Positions 8,933 through 17,930 of a stretch of 64,000 nucleotides of DNA are shown here, piece after piece (the stretch's first letter is position 1; every line of letters begins with the position of its first letter). The notes under the pieces were generated by a model that was not told the origin of the DNA, made no database searches, and worked only from the letters and a program-made list of their open reading frames with translations. A program made the translations under genes and the position numbers. This DNA comes from Aurantiochytrium sp. KH105 (lineage: Eukaryota; Sar; Bigyra; Thraustochytrida; Thraustochytriidae): contig BGKB01000112.1 in assembly GCA_003116975.1 (NCBI GenBank), positions 124,001-188,000 on the forward strand. Direction: 5' to 3'.

Positions 8933-10579
8933 TCAACTCGGGGCTTGGCGCGCGAGAATGGCGGTCGCCTCGTTCGCCGAGCTGCTGCTGCTCGAGCCCC
9001 CCGTGGACCCGTAACCGCTCGTAGCTCGGCCTTTTTTGATGATTTGACGACGAATTGACTCGGAGCGCCTCTTTGTCGGCTTGGACTTGTAGCGGAGCCT
9101 CGAGTCTGTCATGGCAGAGTCGTAGCGTGAATACGTCCAGAGAAGGCTAAAGCCAAGCAACATAGTAGCCCCGGAAAGGTTGGCCCAGCTCAAATCAAGG
9201 CTTCGCGCAAAGAGAACCGCGACAATCCACTGTGGAAAAATCTTGAGACTGCCAATCACGCCCACTGTGACGGCGGTCGCCATGGTGCTCATCCACGTCA
9301 TGTTTACCTGAAAGACGAGAATAAAAATTCCACCTCCGAGCGCCGCGCACCAAAGCGCGGGGCTCTCGTTTCGGGCAAATTCAGAAACAGGCACTGACAC
9401 CGTAGACGTGTTCACGCCAAGGTGCTCGAGGCCGCCATCCTCGAAGAGAATAACAAAGGGAAATAATACAAAGCAGCTCCACCAGAGCTTGATGGCCGTG
9501 AGCTCGACAGGGTTCATTCCGGGGACGCGACCAAAGGGGCCCGCTTCGCGCACGAGGAGATGGTGAGAGGCTTTGCGCAGTAGGGTCACACACAGTCCGA
9601 GCAAGATTGGGCTCACCAAGTTGACGGTGATCGCGTATAACCCCGTCCCTGGCGGAAGGATTTGGTTTGTGCGGTACGCTACAAGCACGGTGCCTAACGT
9701 AGAACCAACGCATGCAGTGAGCTCGAGTCGATTGAGTCGCTCCCTATTGATCATATGCGCAAACAAAACAGTGAACATGAGGTCGGTTGCCTGAAGCAAC
9801 AGGTGTGGAGCCAACGGCATTAGCTTGAGCCCAACGTTTGTCACGGCGTACTTGGCACCAAAGAGTGTTCCTATGGGCATTGTAATTCGAAATTTATACC
9901 AGAGCTCGGGGCCAAAGATCCAACTTTGGTCGAGAGGGTCACCAATATAGGATTCCTCGCTCCACGAGACACCGCGGCCTGACTCGATCGATTCTGTCCC
10001 TGGTGGACAGGCGACGCCTCGTGAACCTCGAGCCTCTTGCACTTCTTGTGGGCGTACACGCTCTTGGTAGTGGTGTCGTGTTCGTTGGGCCCCTGGCGCC
10101 TCGAGGTCGCCGCCTCGCTGTTCGCGTTGCGCGCCTCGTCTGCTCGCGTGGGCATCCTCGGCGAGGCCATCTCCAATGAGGCGGGCGCTTTCGTCCAAGG
10201 TCGTGAGCGGCTCGCTCTGCGCGCTTGAGACACTTGCATCGCTCTCTGACGCATCCACGGCGTTGTCGCGGCGCAGGCGCAGCCCTCCCACCTCGGCGTA
10301 CGCGTACGCGTCAGCGTATTTGACGGCGGCGACGCGCCAGGCCCTCCGCAAAGCGTCCCCGACCGTGAGCGCGACGGCTGTGAAGCCGAGCTGCAGCAGC
10401 GTGGTCGTCAGCGGATACGGGAACCCCTTATCCCCCGCGACGCCGTCGAAGACGACCTTGTTGTACAGAGGGATCACGGCCGAGACGCCCAGGAAGACCA
10501 CCACGGCCACCACGAGCTTGGGGCCCTCGTACCTCAGCGCATCCCGGTCCCGGTTCTGCTTGGCGTGCCGGAACAGCAT
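8933..10579 (-). CDS. SLC35 / triose-phosphate-translocator-family transporter
   Basis: Starts at ATG 10579 (548 aa). Upstream of it the frame is open to 11233 but reads low-complexity and overlaps the divergent gene, so it is rejected. The protein has about ten hydrophobic helices of the drug/metabolite transporter fold. Helix 1 is in VVAVVVFLGVSAVIPLYNK; the later part includes a RITMPIGTLFGAKYAVTNVGLK segment, LLLQATDLMFTVLFAHM, and near the C-terminus TVGVIGSLKIFPQWIVAVL, typical of TPT/SLC35 proteins. A hydrophilic insertion of roughly 130 residues, rich in Ser, Glu and Arg, separates the first two helices from the rest and is unusual for the family. The C-terminus is basic then Ser-rich. 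It probably carries a nucleotide sugar or phosphorylated metabolite across Golgi, ER or plastid-derived membranes; the substrate cannot be deduced. Shares a 315-bp divergent promoter region with the tRNA-ribosyltransferase gene. Confidence 0.8.
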   Translation of the reverse strand: MLFRHAKQNRDRDALRYEGPKLVVAVVVFLGVSAVIPLYNKVVFDGVAGDKGFPYPLTTTLLQLGFTAVALTVGDALRRAWRVAAVKYADAYAYAEVGGLRLRRDNAVDASESDASVSSAQSEPLTTLDESARLIGDGLAEDAHASRRGAQREQRGGDLEAPGAQRTRHHYQERVRPQEVQEARGSRGVACPPGTESIESGRGVSWSEESYIGDPLDQSWIFGPELWYKFRITMPIGTLFGAKYAVTNVGLKLMPLAPHLLLQATDLMFTVLFAHMINRERLNRLELTACVGSTLGTVLVAYRTNQILPPGTGLYAITVNLVSPILLGLCVTLLRKASHHLLVREAGPFGRVPGMNPVELTAIKLWWSCFVLFPFVILFEDGGLEHLGVNTSTVSVPVSEFARNESPALWCAALGGGIFILVFQVNMTWMSTMATAVTVGVIGSLKIFPQWIVAVLFARSLDLSWANLSGATMLLGFSLLWTYSRYDSAMTDSRLRYKSKPTKRRSESIRRQIIKKGRATSGYGSTGGSSSSSSANEATAILARQAPS

Positions 10580-10894
10580 CCTGCGCCTCGCGCCCCGCCG
10601 CCGCTCCCGCCCCGCGCCCGCCCGCCCGCCCGCCGCCCGCCCGCCCGCGCCTGCGCGCAGCGGCCCTGCCAGGATACGAAGCGCGTCTGCTGCTTCTGCT
10701 CGCTCGGTCTGCTCTGCTTTCTCCGGGCCGTCGAGGGCGTCCACCTCGACCCCGCCAAGCAGCAAGCAAGCAAGCCAGCCAGGCAAGCCTCGGCAAGCAC
10801 GCAAGCACGGCAGCCAGACCCGCGACCAGCGAGACCCCGCGGCCGCGCGAGCAGAAGGTCGGCGGGCAGCCCGTCGCCCGCGGGCGCGGCGGGC
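10580..10894. promoter_or_regulatory. divergent promoter region (transporter / QTRT1)
   Basis: 315 bp between two outward-facing ATGs. Extremely GC-rich, with CCCGCCCG runs near 10615-10650 and CAAGCAAGC repeats near 10760-10805. Inferred from gene orientation only. Confidence 0.45.
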
Positions 10895-12325
10895 ATGGCG
10901 CAGAGCCGGAGCGGCCTCGATGGAGGCGCCCCGGCCCGCCATGGCGCCGAGGAGGAGGAGGAGCACGGCGGCCGCGGCGTCTCGTGCGGCCCCGCGCTCA
11001 GCGTCCGCGTGGACGAGACGTGCGGGCGCGCGCGGGCGCTGACGCTGGCGCTGCCCCACGGGCCGGTGATCACGCCCGTGTTCCAGCCGGTGGGGACCAA
11101 GGGCACGATCAAGGGGGTCACCACGCAGGAGATGAAGGAGGCGCCCATCTCGTGCCAAATCCTCCTGGGCAACACGTACCACCTGGCGAATCAGCCGGGC
11201 GCAGAGGTGATTCGGCGCATGGGCGGTCTGCACAAGTTTATGAACTGGGACGGCAACATTCTCACGGATTCGGGCGGCTTTCAGATGGTCTCACTTTTGC
11301 GTCTCGCGCAAATCACCGAAGAAGGCGTGAATTTCCAGTCGCCCTCGGACGGCACGGAGCTCATGCTCACCCCCGAGGAATCGATTCGCACGCAACATCG
11401 CATCGGCTCGGACATCGTCATGATGCTCGACGACGTCATTCACTCGTGCACAGTGGATGACGCACGCTTTGCTGAGGCCACGGACCGGACAATTCGATGG
11501 CTGGATCGCTGCATCGAGGCCCACAAACGCGGCGGGGAAGAGGACGAACGCAATGGATTCAAAAGCGGGCCAAAGCATCAGAATCTCTTTGCCATCGTGC
11601 AGGGCGGTCTCGACGTCTCGCCCGGGGGTCTTCGCGAACGCTGTCTGGCCGAAATGGCCAAGCGCGACGCAGACATTCCGGGCTATGCCATCGGTGGCCT
11701 TGCAGGCGGCGAATCGAAGCACCAATTTTGGCGCGTCGTCGACAAGTGCTGCCGCCACCTTCCAGCGCACAAGCCGCGCTACCTGATGGGTGTCGGGCAC
11801 CCGTTGGATATTGTTGTTTGCAGTGCGCTCGGCGTCGACATGTACGACTCTGTATTTGGCACGCGCACGGCCCGCTTTGGCACCGCGTTCACCCCTTCTG
11901 GATCAATCAAACTAAAGCACGCCAAGTTCGCCAAGGATGCCGGCCCTATTGCCGTCGGGTGCCCCTGCAGCGCATGTCGCCCTGCACGTGCTGGCGCCAC
12001 GCAGCCAGCCTTTTCGCGTGCGAGTCTTCACTTTTTGCTCAAGCAGGCGAGCGACAATGGTGTTGCAAGCATTGTCACTCACCACAACCTCGTCTATCTC
12101 TTGGAGCTTGTGCGCAGTATGCGGCAAGCCATTCTTGACGATCGCTATCCAGCTTTTGTCAATGACTTCTTGCGCAAGCAGTTTCCGCCCGAGGACAGCA
12201 ACGCGCATGTCCCGCTATGGGTTTGCGAGGCGTTGGAAGCCGCTGAAATAGCTCTCGATCAAGACCTCAGCAGAGAGGTCCGCGACGAAGGCGCTATGGG
12301 TTTGCGAGGCGTTGGAAGCCGCTGA
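10895..12325 (+). CDS. QTRT1: queuine tRNA-ribosyltransferase catalytic subunit
   Basis: ATG at 10895 (476 aa). Exchanges guanine 34 for queuine in GUN-anticodon tRNAs, normally as a heterodimer with QTRT2. Visible TGT features, in order: GTKGTIKGVTTQEM, ILLGNTYHLANQPG, ILTDSGGFQMVSL with the catalytic general base Asp, FAIVQGGLD, GYAIGGLAGGES, YLMGVGHPLDI, and GVDMYDSVFGTRTARFGT with the nucleophilic Asp. The zinc site is CPCSAC plus the later His in THHNL. Family members usually have FDCVFPTR here; this copy has YDSVFGTR. About 35 extra residues precede the core. The last ten residues come from a frame-shifting 79-bp tandem duplication (12213-12370); without it the frame would end near 12389. 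The gene is intronless. Confidence 0.93.
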   Translation: MAQSRSGLDGGAPARHGAEEEEEHGGRGVSCGPALSVRVDETCGRARALTLALPHGPVITPVFQPVGTKGTIKGVTTQEMKEAPISCQILLGNTYHLANQPGAEVIRRMGGLHKFMNWDGNILTDSGGFQMVSLLRLAQITEEGVNFQSPSDGTELMLTPEESIRTQHRIGSDIVMMLDDVIHSCTVDDARFAEATDRTIRWLDRCIEAHKRGGEEDERNGFKSGPKHQNLFAIVQGGLDVSPGGLRERCLAEMAKRDADIPGYAIGGLAGGESKHQFWRVVDKCCRHLPAHKPRYLMGVGHPLDIVVCSALGVDMYDSVFGTRTARFGTAFTPSGSIKLKHAKFAKDAGPIAVGCPCSACRPARAGATQPAFSRASLHFLLKQASDNGVASIVTHHNLVYLLELVRSMRQAILDDRYPAFVNDFLRKQFPPEDSNAHVPLWVCEALEAAEIALDQDLSREVRDEGAMGLRGVGSR

Positions 12326-12370
12326 AATAGCTCTCGATCAAGACCTCAGCAGAGAGGTCCGCGACGAAGG
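12213..12370 (+). repeat. perfect 79-bp tandem duplication at the 3' end of QTRT1
   Basis: Bases 12213-12291 recur without a mismatch as 12292-12370. Because 79 is not a multiple of three, the second copy is read out of frame and stops at 12325 rather than near 12389. Confidence 0.95.
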
Positions 12371-12665
12371 AGCACAGCCCGCTGAATAGGTAGTAAATTG
12401 AGTAATGCGCTCTATGCTTCGTACCCGATTCACTGCGGTGGCCCGGGCCTACAAATGACACTTGGGCATCGTTACCGGCTGTATCGTGTGACAGCTCAAA
12501 CGATGATATGTCAGTTTCATTTCTTTTACTTTGAGTCTGTTTCGTGGCTGCTGCTAGGCCAAACCCGAAATAAGTTTTCTATGTTGAATTATCCATCGTC
12601 CTTTTCCAGAACTCTTGTATTGTTTTACTATTCTTATCTTTCTTGTGCACCCAGCGCACGCCCCT
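12371..12665. other. 3'-to-3' intergenic between QTRT1 and the FKBP gene
   Basis: AT-richer sequence between two convergent genes; no gene seen. Confidence 0.5.
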
Positions 12666-14786
12666 TTATGCGATAGTTTCAAATGTGCTTGCTGGACAGT
12701 GCGCCATGCACAAAAGCTTGCTCAGCTCCTGAGGACAAACTTCGGACGAAGCGTCGGCGATGCGCAAGATTTCAGCCTTGTTCTCGAGCAAGATGTCGAT
12801 GCAGGCATCGCCGATGGCGCGCGAGAGCTCAGCGACGCGTGAAGGATCTGACACAAGTTCCAAAGAGAGGTCAGCACAGAGGGTTGCAGGATCCCGCAAG
12901 AGCGCCTTCACATCGCTAAGCGAGCCTGCCGCGGACAGTGCATGTGCGAGAAGGGCCGTGGTTCCTGTGCAAACTGAGCATGGCAGAGTAAGGTAGGCAT
13001 TACCAAAGCTACGCAGCGATACTTGCCAGAGTGGGCGTGCAGCACAGACACCAATACGCTTGACGCAAGCTTCAGCCCCAAGCGATGATCGCGCTGGCAC
13101 TGGCTGAGTCAAGAGCTCGAGAAAGTCGTCGTGAAAGGTATCCAACAACACGTTGCATGCCTCGATAATAACGTGCTTGGCCCAGGGAAGATCTTCATAC
13201 GTTGCGGGAATATCGAGAGGCAGTCGCCCGCAGACACGCTCCAAAATCGTGAGTGCAACTTCTTCCGAGAGGTGAAAGGGAACGTATTGTTTTTGGCCGA
13301 GGCGAAAGCCCACCTGAACCTTTCGATGTGGGTGCGCCTCTCTTGCCTTGGCCTGGCGCGCAGAGGCTTGGTACATCATTTCCTGGCAGAGGCAGCACGA
13401 GGCTCGCTGCATGCGCCCCTGGCACGATAGCTCATCGCCAAATGATGCCCTACGAAGGGCAATGAGGGCTCCATCGTCTGAGAGATTAGCCCAAGGTCCC
13501 GCGTGTGTTGGTGACCGAGACAGCGGCATGTGAGCCAACGACTGAGCACGAGCTGGGGCAATGAGGAGAAAAGCGAGCAAGGCCACCAGCGTTGGAGCAA
13601 TCAGCACAGCCAATCGCAAGAGTTTGTGAACCACGTTGACGGATACTATTTGGCTCTTTGAGCTCTTGGGCACAGCCTGTTGTGCAGTGTCTTGAGGCTC
13701 GTCTCCTGACGCCGCTATTCCTAATGTCGCTGTCGCTGCTTCTGGGGCGTTTCCCGCCGGCTTGCTCGTGCCGCTGGGCACGGACTGAGATTCCGCCGTT
13801 GGCACATCTGCAGACGTTTTGTTAAAGAATCCGCCAAAAGTGGCCTTTTGTTTGGCCTTGTGCTTGTTTACATGGTCTTTGAACTTGCGCACGGCGCGAG
13901 CAAGTGCTGGGCTGTCTGGATGAAAGTCTTTGGCAGCACCCAAGCAGGCTTTGGCCTCCTCAAAGTTACCGTTCATCATGGAAATGTTTGCGGCCCGAAG
14001 TAAAAACTTGAGATTGTGTGGGTCGAGGGAAAGCGCAGCAACACAAGCATCGCTGGCCTCCTTCCACTTTTCCTGGCGCTCAAAGCAGGCGGCTGCGTTC
14101 CCGGCACATTGTGCGCGCAGCTGTATGAGGTCAGGGTTCGAATTGTATGGGTCGTTGGCAAAATCTTCTTCGCTCATGGGCTTTTCTTCTTGGGGCTTTT
14201 CTTCTTGTCCAGGCTGTTGCGGCTGCGATGTAGGCAAATGAGACTCGCTTCGTTTGAGACCATCTTGATAGCACTGCAAGGCCTTATCGAGACGACCTTG
14301 TTCGAAAAAATAGTTGCCACGCTCCTTGCGCTTGCGCACCGAGCCGATAAGTTCCTCGGGTGTCATATCGACGGGCTCCTTTTCCGGGTCGTCCACGCGG
14401 ACAAGTTCGACCCTGAAATCGACATCCTCGTTGGGTTTGACCTTGTTGCCCAGTCCGAGATGAGCATATGCAAATCGGTGATTCACCTTGACATCTGCGA
14501 CCTCGCCTTCTTTCATGAGCCGAACGGCGAGCGTGAGGCCTGGCACCACTTCTTCGAGAACATTGTCGCCGATCGTCACCTCGACAGGTTGTCCTTTTCC
14601 TGCCTCGCGCGTATTTTCAAAAGGCTCTGCATCTTTGTCTTTGCCTTGCACGCGACCAACGTAGTGAACATACGCAAGAGACTTGAACTCGGGCGTCGGG
14701 CCGGTGCCCTCTCGCACGGTTCTTTTCAGGACGACGCCGCCGCCCATGATATCTTGCCATTCGTCATCGTTTGCATTGCTGGTCAT
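12666..14786 (-). CDS. FKBP-TPR membrane protein with two saposin-like cysteine domains
   Basis: Start taken at ATG 14786 (706 aa). An upstream in-frame ATG (14888) adds 34 residues encoded by a GA microsatellite, probably 5'UTR. Residues ~18-131 are an FKBP-type peptidyl-prolyl isomerase domain (VVLKRTVREGTG, YVHYVGRV, VVPGLTLAVRLM). TPR repeats span ~145-305 with a Gln/Glu-rich insertion. A single hydrophobic helix at ~389-412 resembles the tail anchor of FKBP8/FKBP38. Unlike FKBP8, a further ~290 residues follow. These contain two six-cysteine, saposin-B-like units: C464, C467, C519, C544, C574, C581, and C603, C606, C637, C662, C684, C693 (plus C697). A plausible topology is FKBP-TPR in the cytosol and the disulfide-rich part in the ER lumen or outside. 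FKBP and TPR are secure; the saposin assignment rests on cysteine spacing and helical content. Convergent with QTRT1. Confidence 0.82.
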   Translation of the reverse strand: MTSNANDDEWQDIMGGGVVLKRTVREGTGPTPEFKSLAYVHYVGRVQGKDKDAEPFENTREAGKGQPVEVTIGDNVLEEVVPGLTLAVRLMKEGEVADVKVNHRFAYAHLGLGNKVKPNEDVDFRVELVRVDDPEKEPVDMTPEELIGSVRKRKERGNYFFEQGRLDKALQCYQDGLKRSESHLPTSQPQQPGQEEKPQEEKPMSEEDFANDPYNSNPDLIQLRAQCAGNAAACFERQEKWKEASDACVAALSLDPHNLKFLLRAANISMMNGNFEEAKACLGAAKDFHPDSPALARAVRKFKDHVNKHKAKQKATFGGFFNKTSADVPTAESQSVPSGTSKPAGNAPEAATATLGIAASGDEPQDTAQQAVPKSSKSQIVSVNVVHKLLRLAVLIAPTLVALLAFLLIAPARAQSLAHMPLSRSPTHAGPWANLSDDGALIALRRASFGDELSCQGRMQRASCCLCQEMMYQASARQAKAREAHPHRKVQVGFRLGQKQYVPFHLSEEVALTILERVCGRLPLDIPATYEDLPWAKHVIIEACNVLLDTFHDDFLELLTQPVPARSSLGAEACVKRIGVCAARPLWQVSLRSFGNAYLTLPCSVCTGTTALLAHALSAAGSLSDVKALLRDPATLCADLSLELVSDPSRVAELSRAIGDACIDILLENKAEILRIADASSEVCPQELSKLLCMAHCPASTFETIA

Positions 14787-15720
14787 GGTGCGGGCCGGCG
14801 AAAAGAAGAGCGATAGAGACAAAGGTAGAGAGAGAGAGAGAGAAAGAGAGACCTTGGCAAGCGTCGCAAGGTTCTGCTTTCGGTGCAACCACGTTCGACA
14901 GCGGCGGCGGCGGCGACGACGACGACGACGGTAGTCCAGCCCAGTTAGTCGCCAGTGCCTGCCTGTCTGTCCCTTGCGCCAGAGGACCCTCTCGCCCCAC
15001 CAGCGGCAACGGTCGCCTTAGCGCGCACACGCTCGGACGGGTGGGCGCTCCCTCGCTCCCTCGCGGCCGTCCTCCTCGACGCTTTGCGAAGACGCGTCCA
15101 CGCGCGATTTGCGTTTGCTCGAGCGCGGCTCGTGAACAAAGAACGGCCGGTAGAAACACTGGCTTAGCCAAGGCCTAGGCCCAAGCTAAGACAGCATGAA
15201 GGCTTGCGTTGGTGCCGAAGACAAGCCAGCTTAGGCGTACGTTGAAGAGAAGAAAGCGCCGCACGTTCCGTTGAGAGTCCACAGGGCCCAGACCTGCCCG
15301 TCGGTGTGGTCTACGAATGGCAGGCTGATCGAACAGGTAGCAAGCAGCCAGTGGCAATTGAAATGAAGTTTCTCAAGATAGATGAGAAGGAATTTTATGC
15401 GATCGGTGAGAGGGTCTACTTTGTTTGGCGCGTGCCGCGGTGCTTCTGGCAGACAAACTTTTTAAGGATTTCATGGGCCGACACGGACATAGATTGTTTT
15501 GGAAAAGACTGACTTTTGATATTTCTTTTTATGTCAATGTGAAGCGCGTCGCATGTAAAAGGTCGTGCAGGAGTCAGGAACGCGACGGAGTGCGTCTCAA
15601 AACAATAACTTCAGAGAGATAGGTTCTCGAGCGTACGTAAAGATATGGTGGACATGTAAGCGCCCAGCACGAAGCACTGATGCCTGTCTATCTCATCTAC
15701 TATTGGTCTCATTTTAGACA
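14787..15720. other. intergenic 5' of the FKBP gene
   Basis: Contains an AGAGAG microsatellite at about 14827-14850, a GGCGGCGGC/GACGAC stretch near 14904-14930, then AT-richer sequence. A 68-codon plus-strand frame at 15306-15512 has no recognisable features. No supported gene. Confidence 0.5.
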
Positions 15721-16188
15721 TCAATCAGCCTCCGGGAGGCTTTCGATCATGATAGAGATGGCACCGAGACCATCATTCGCGATGAAAGCACTTGGGATGG
15801 CCGTCACATTATTGCATGTTGCAGCCTCGTCAGGCCCCGAAACACACGATGCCTCGAGCACGCCCGCTTGCATTTTCAACGCCATATAATCATCCAAGCT
15901 TCCTGCGCTCGCCGTCATGGTGTTCCCGTCGGGCTCCGCCAGAGGCTGGCCAGCAGTTCCGGCCCTCTCCCAGGCGCCCACGCCCAGCGCCGCTGCACGC
16001 CCAGTACCCGTAGGCCGAGGCGACGAACCCTCGCCGGGGCCGGCCTCAACAGAGACACCAGCCGTGGCCATCGCCTCGCCTCCTTCGAGCCCCGTTAGAT
16101 CAAGGGACATATCGAAAGTGTCTTTTAGCGCGACGGTGAACTTGAGCGTGGCACTCTTGAACGTGGCAGGCTTGCTTTGCGCCGCCAA
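15721..16188 (-). CDS. hypothetical small protein (weak)
   Basis: A 155-codon frame whose only ATG is at 16110; the frame before it is open from a TTG at 16188 and reads like continuing protein, so an upstream exon is possible. From the ATG it would be 129 aa, with a Gly/Pro/Thr-rich middle, three cysteines near the end and no signal peptide or membrane helix. I recognise no domain. The composition is not low-complexity, which is why it is kept. It could be a spurious frame. Confidence 0.3.
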   Translation of the reverse strand: MAAQSKPATFKSATLKFTVALKDTFDMSLDLTGLEGGEAMATAGVSVEAGPGEGSSPRPTGTGRAAALGVGAWERAGTAGQPLAEPDGNTMTASAGSLDDYMALKMQAGVLEASCVSGPDEAATCNNVTAIPSAFIANDGLGAISIMIESLPEAD

Positions 16189-17930
16189 GGTGGACCCGAC
16201 CGCTCGCTCTTCCGCGAGATCGCGCCTCCGCTTTCTCGCGCCTCCGCTTTCGCGACAGCTGCGCGACAGCCCACGCAGCCGGCCAGACGGGCGCCCGTCG
16301 CTCGTCCGTGTGGCCTAGCCGGCTTGGATGGAATCGATTCGTGACCACGATCTGCCCAGGTCTGCTCGAGGGCTCTGTTCGTAGAGTCGCGACGCCAGGC
16401 GCGCGGCAGGACGCTTGCAGGCAGCGCAGCTCGCTCGCTGGGAGACAAACTCGTTCCGTGCGCAGACGAGCACCGGCGCTGGTGTCGTAGGACCGCGGCT
16501 CTGCTCCTGTTCTGGTTCTGCAGGCCGAGCCCTCTGATCCACGCTGCTTACTTCTTCCACTTCATTCACGCTGCTTACTTCTTCCACTTCATTCACGCTG
16601 CTCACTTCTTCGCCCGCCTGGCGCGGGGTACGTATAGGTATAGTTAGATCGTTGGTCAGTCACCGGCTGAGGCCGACAAGTGGGGTAAAGGGGCACGGTA
16701 AGTGGAGACTGCCAAACCGCGATCGACCGCTAGTGGCCAGGCTAATCCACCATCCATTGATCGATTGACTGATCGATCCTCGGGCGCTCCCGGCAAGGAA
16801 TCCAAAGGCGGGGCCTGCGCGGAGGGCTCGCACGCAGGGGCGCGGCAGACAGGCGCACAGAGCGGCACGGAGCTAGCCAGGCAGGCAGGCAGGCAGGCTG
16901 GCGACCGCTCTGGAGAAGGCGCCCACGAACCGGCGTGCGGGACGCAACCTACGCGCGCGCGCCCTCGTACGCGCCGCGCACGGTCGCACCGCGTCACGGT
17001 TTGGAACCGGCGCCTTGGGCTCTGGAAGAGTCTACAATCACACAGGGGGGCGCTATAGGTAGTTAGTTGGCGGGACATTCAACTAAGCCTAATAATCTCG
17101 ACTAATCTAATGAAAGAAGTGTGTCTTATGGTAAACTCTAGGCGACAGGTAGGCGACTAGGCCGGCCAGGATAATAAAAGTTATTATGCCATGGTCCGTT
17201 TCTTTCAGACCACCCCTCGGTACGCGCGGTTTGGGCGACGATGAGACTGCCCTGACCGAGTCTGACTGACAGTGACCCTCTGTATAGAGTACGCAGCCCG
17301 CTCCAGCCGCAGGCGGGTCGCGTTTGGTCTCGTCGCCGGCGCTCGCGCTTCGGAGTCTGTTGGAGCTGTGTGACGGAGTGAGGGGCTGTCGTCGTTGACA
17401 ACGATAATAACGACGACGAGGAGGAGGAGGAGGAGGAGGAGGGCTCCACCGCGAGACTGCGCTCGTCGCGCCGTCCACGAGACAAGCCAAGGCTGACGCT
17501 GACGCTGAGCTTGCTTTTTGCGAGCAGGGGAGAGGCGGGGAGTCCAGCGGACCGTGCGCCGTGGCAGGCGGCGAGGCGGAGAAGACGCACGGGAGGGACG
17601 AGGAGCTTGACTGATTTGGTCGCGGAAGAAGTGTCTGCGAAGGCTAGAACGTGGGCTCCGGGGCGCGTGACAGACAAGTCGGTGATTGGGGACCAAACTG
17701 CCTCACGGCGTTCTAAACCCAACTCGCGTAACGCTTTAATCGGCGAACAGCCAAACCCTTGAAACCTACCGAGTGGGCCGCATAAATCGGGTGGAAGGCT
17801 CGTTGTGGAATCGATTGCGATCTCGGAAGGATGCAATCTTGCCATGATGGCTCCTTATTTTCGAATGCTCAGCAAGGTCAAATTGTCCCGAAAGAAAAAA
17901 AATTAAGTACAATCAGATACAAACGGAGCA
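16189..17930. other. gene-poor intergenic region
   Basis: About 1.7 kb with a 27-bp tandem repeat (16541-16611), CAGG repeats near 16877-16898, and a GAG-rich run at about 17412-17442. Long minus-strand open frames here (for example 17138-17845) are low-complexity and mutually overlapping. No supported gene. Confidence 0.5.
16541..16611. repeat. 27-bp tandem repeat, about 2.6 copies
   Basis: Two identical units at 16541-16567 and 16568-16594, then a partial unit with one change. On the minus strand the unit would encode nine residues (SSVNEVEEV), but no credible gene surrounds it. Confidence 0.85.

Noticed and set aside
10565..10894. N-terminal extension of the QTRT1 frame, and the reciprocal extension of the transporter frame to 11233
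   Set aside because: Both are Pro/Arg/Ala low-complexity from GC-rich promoter DNA. Internal ATGs (10895 and 10579) fit the families and leave a normal divergent promoter.
14787..14888. Leader with Ser-Leu repeats upstream of the FKBP start as a signal peptide
   Set aside because: It is encoded by a GA microsatellite, and a signal peptide would place the FKBP-TPR half in the lumen, contrary to FKBP8-like topology. Not fully excluded.
15306..15512. 68-codon plus-strand frame
   Set aside because: Short, no homology recognised, and no supporting context.
17138..17845. 235-codon minus-strand open frame
   Set aside because: Contains a Ser run from a GAG repeat, overlaps other equally open frames, and has no domain.
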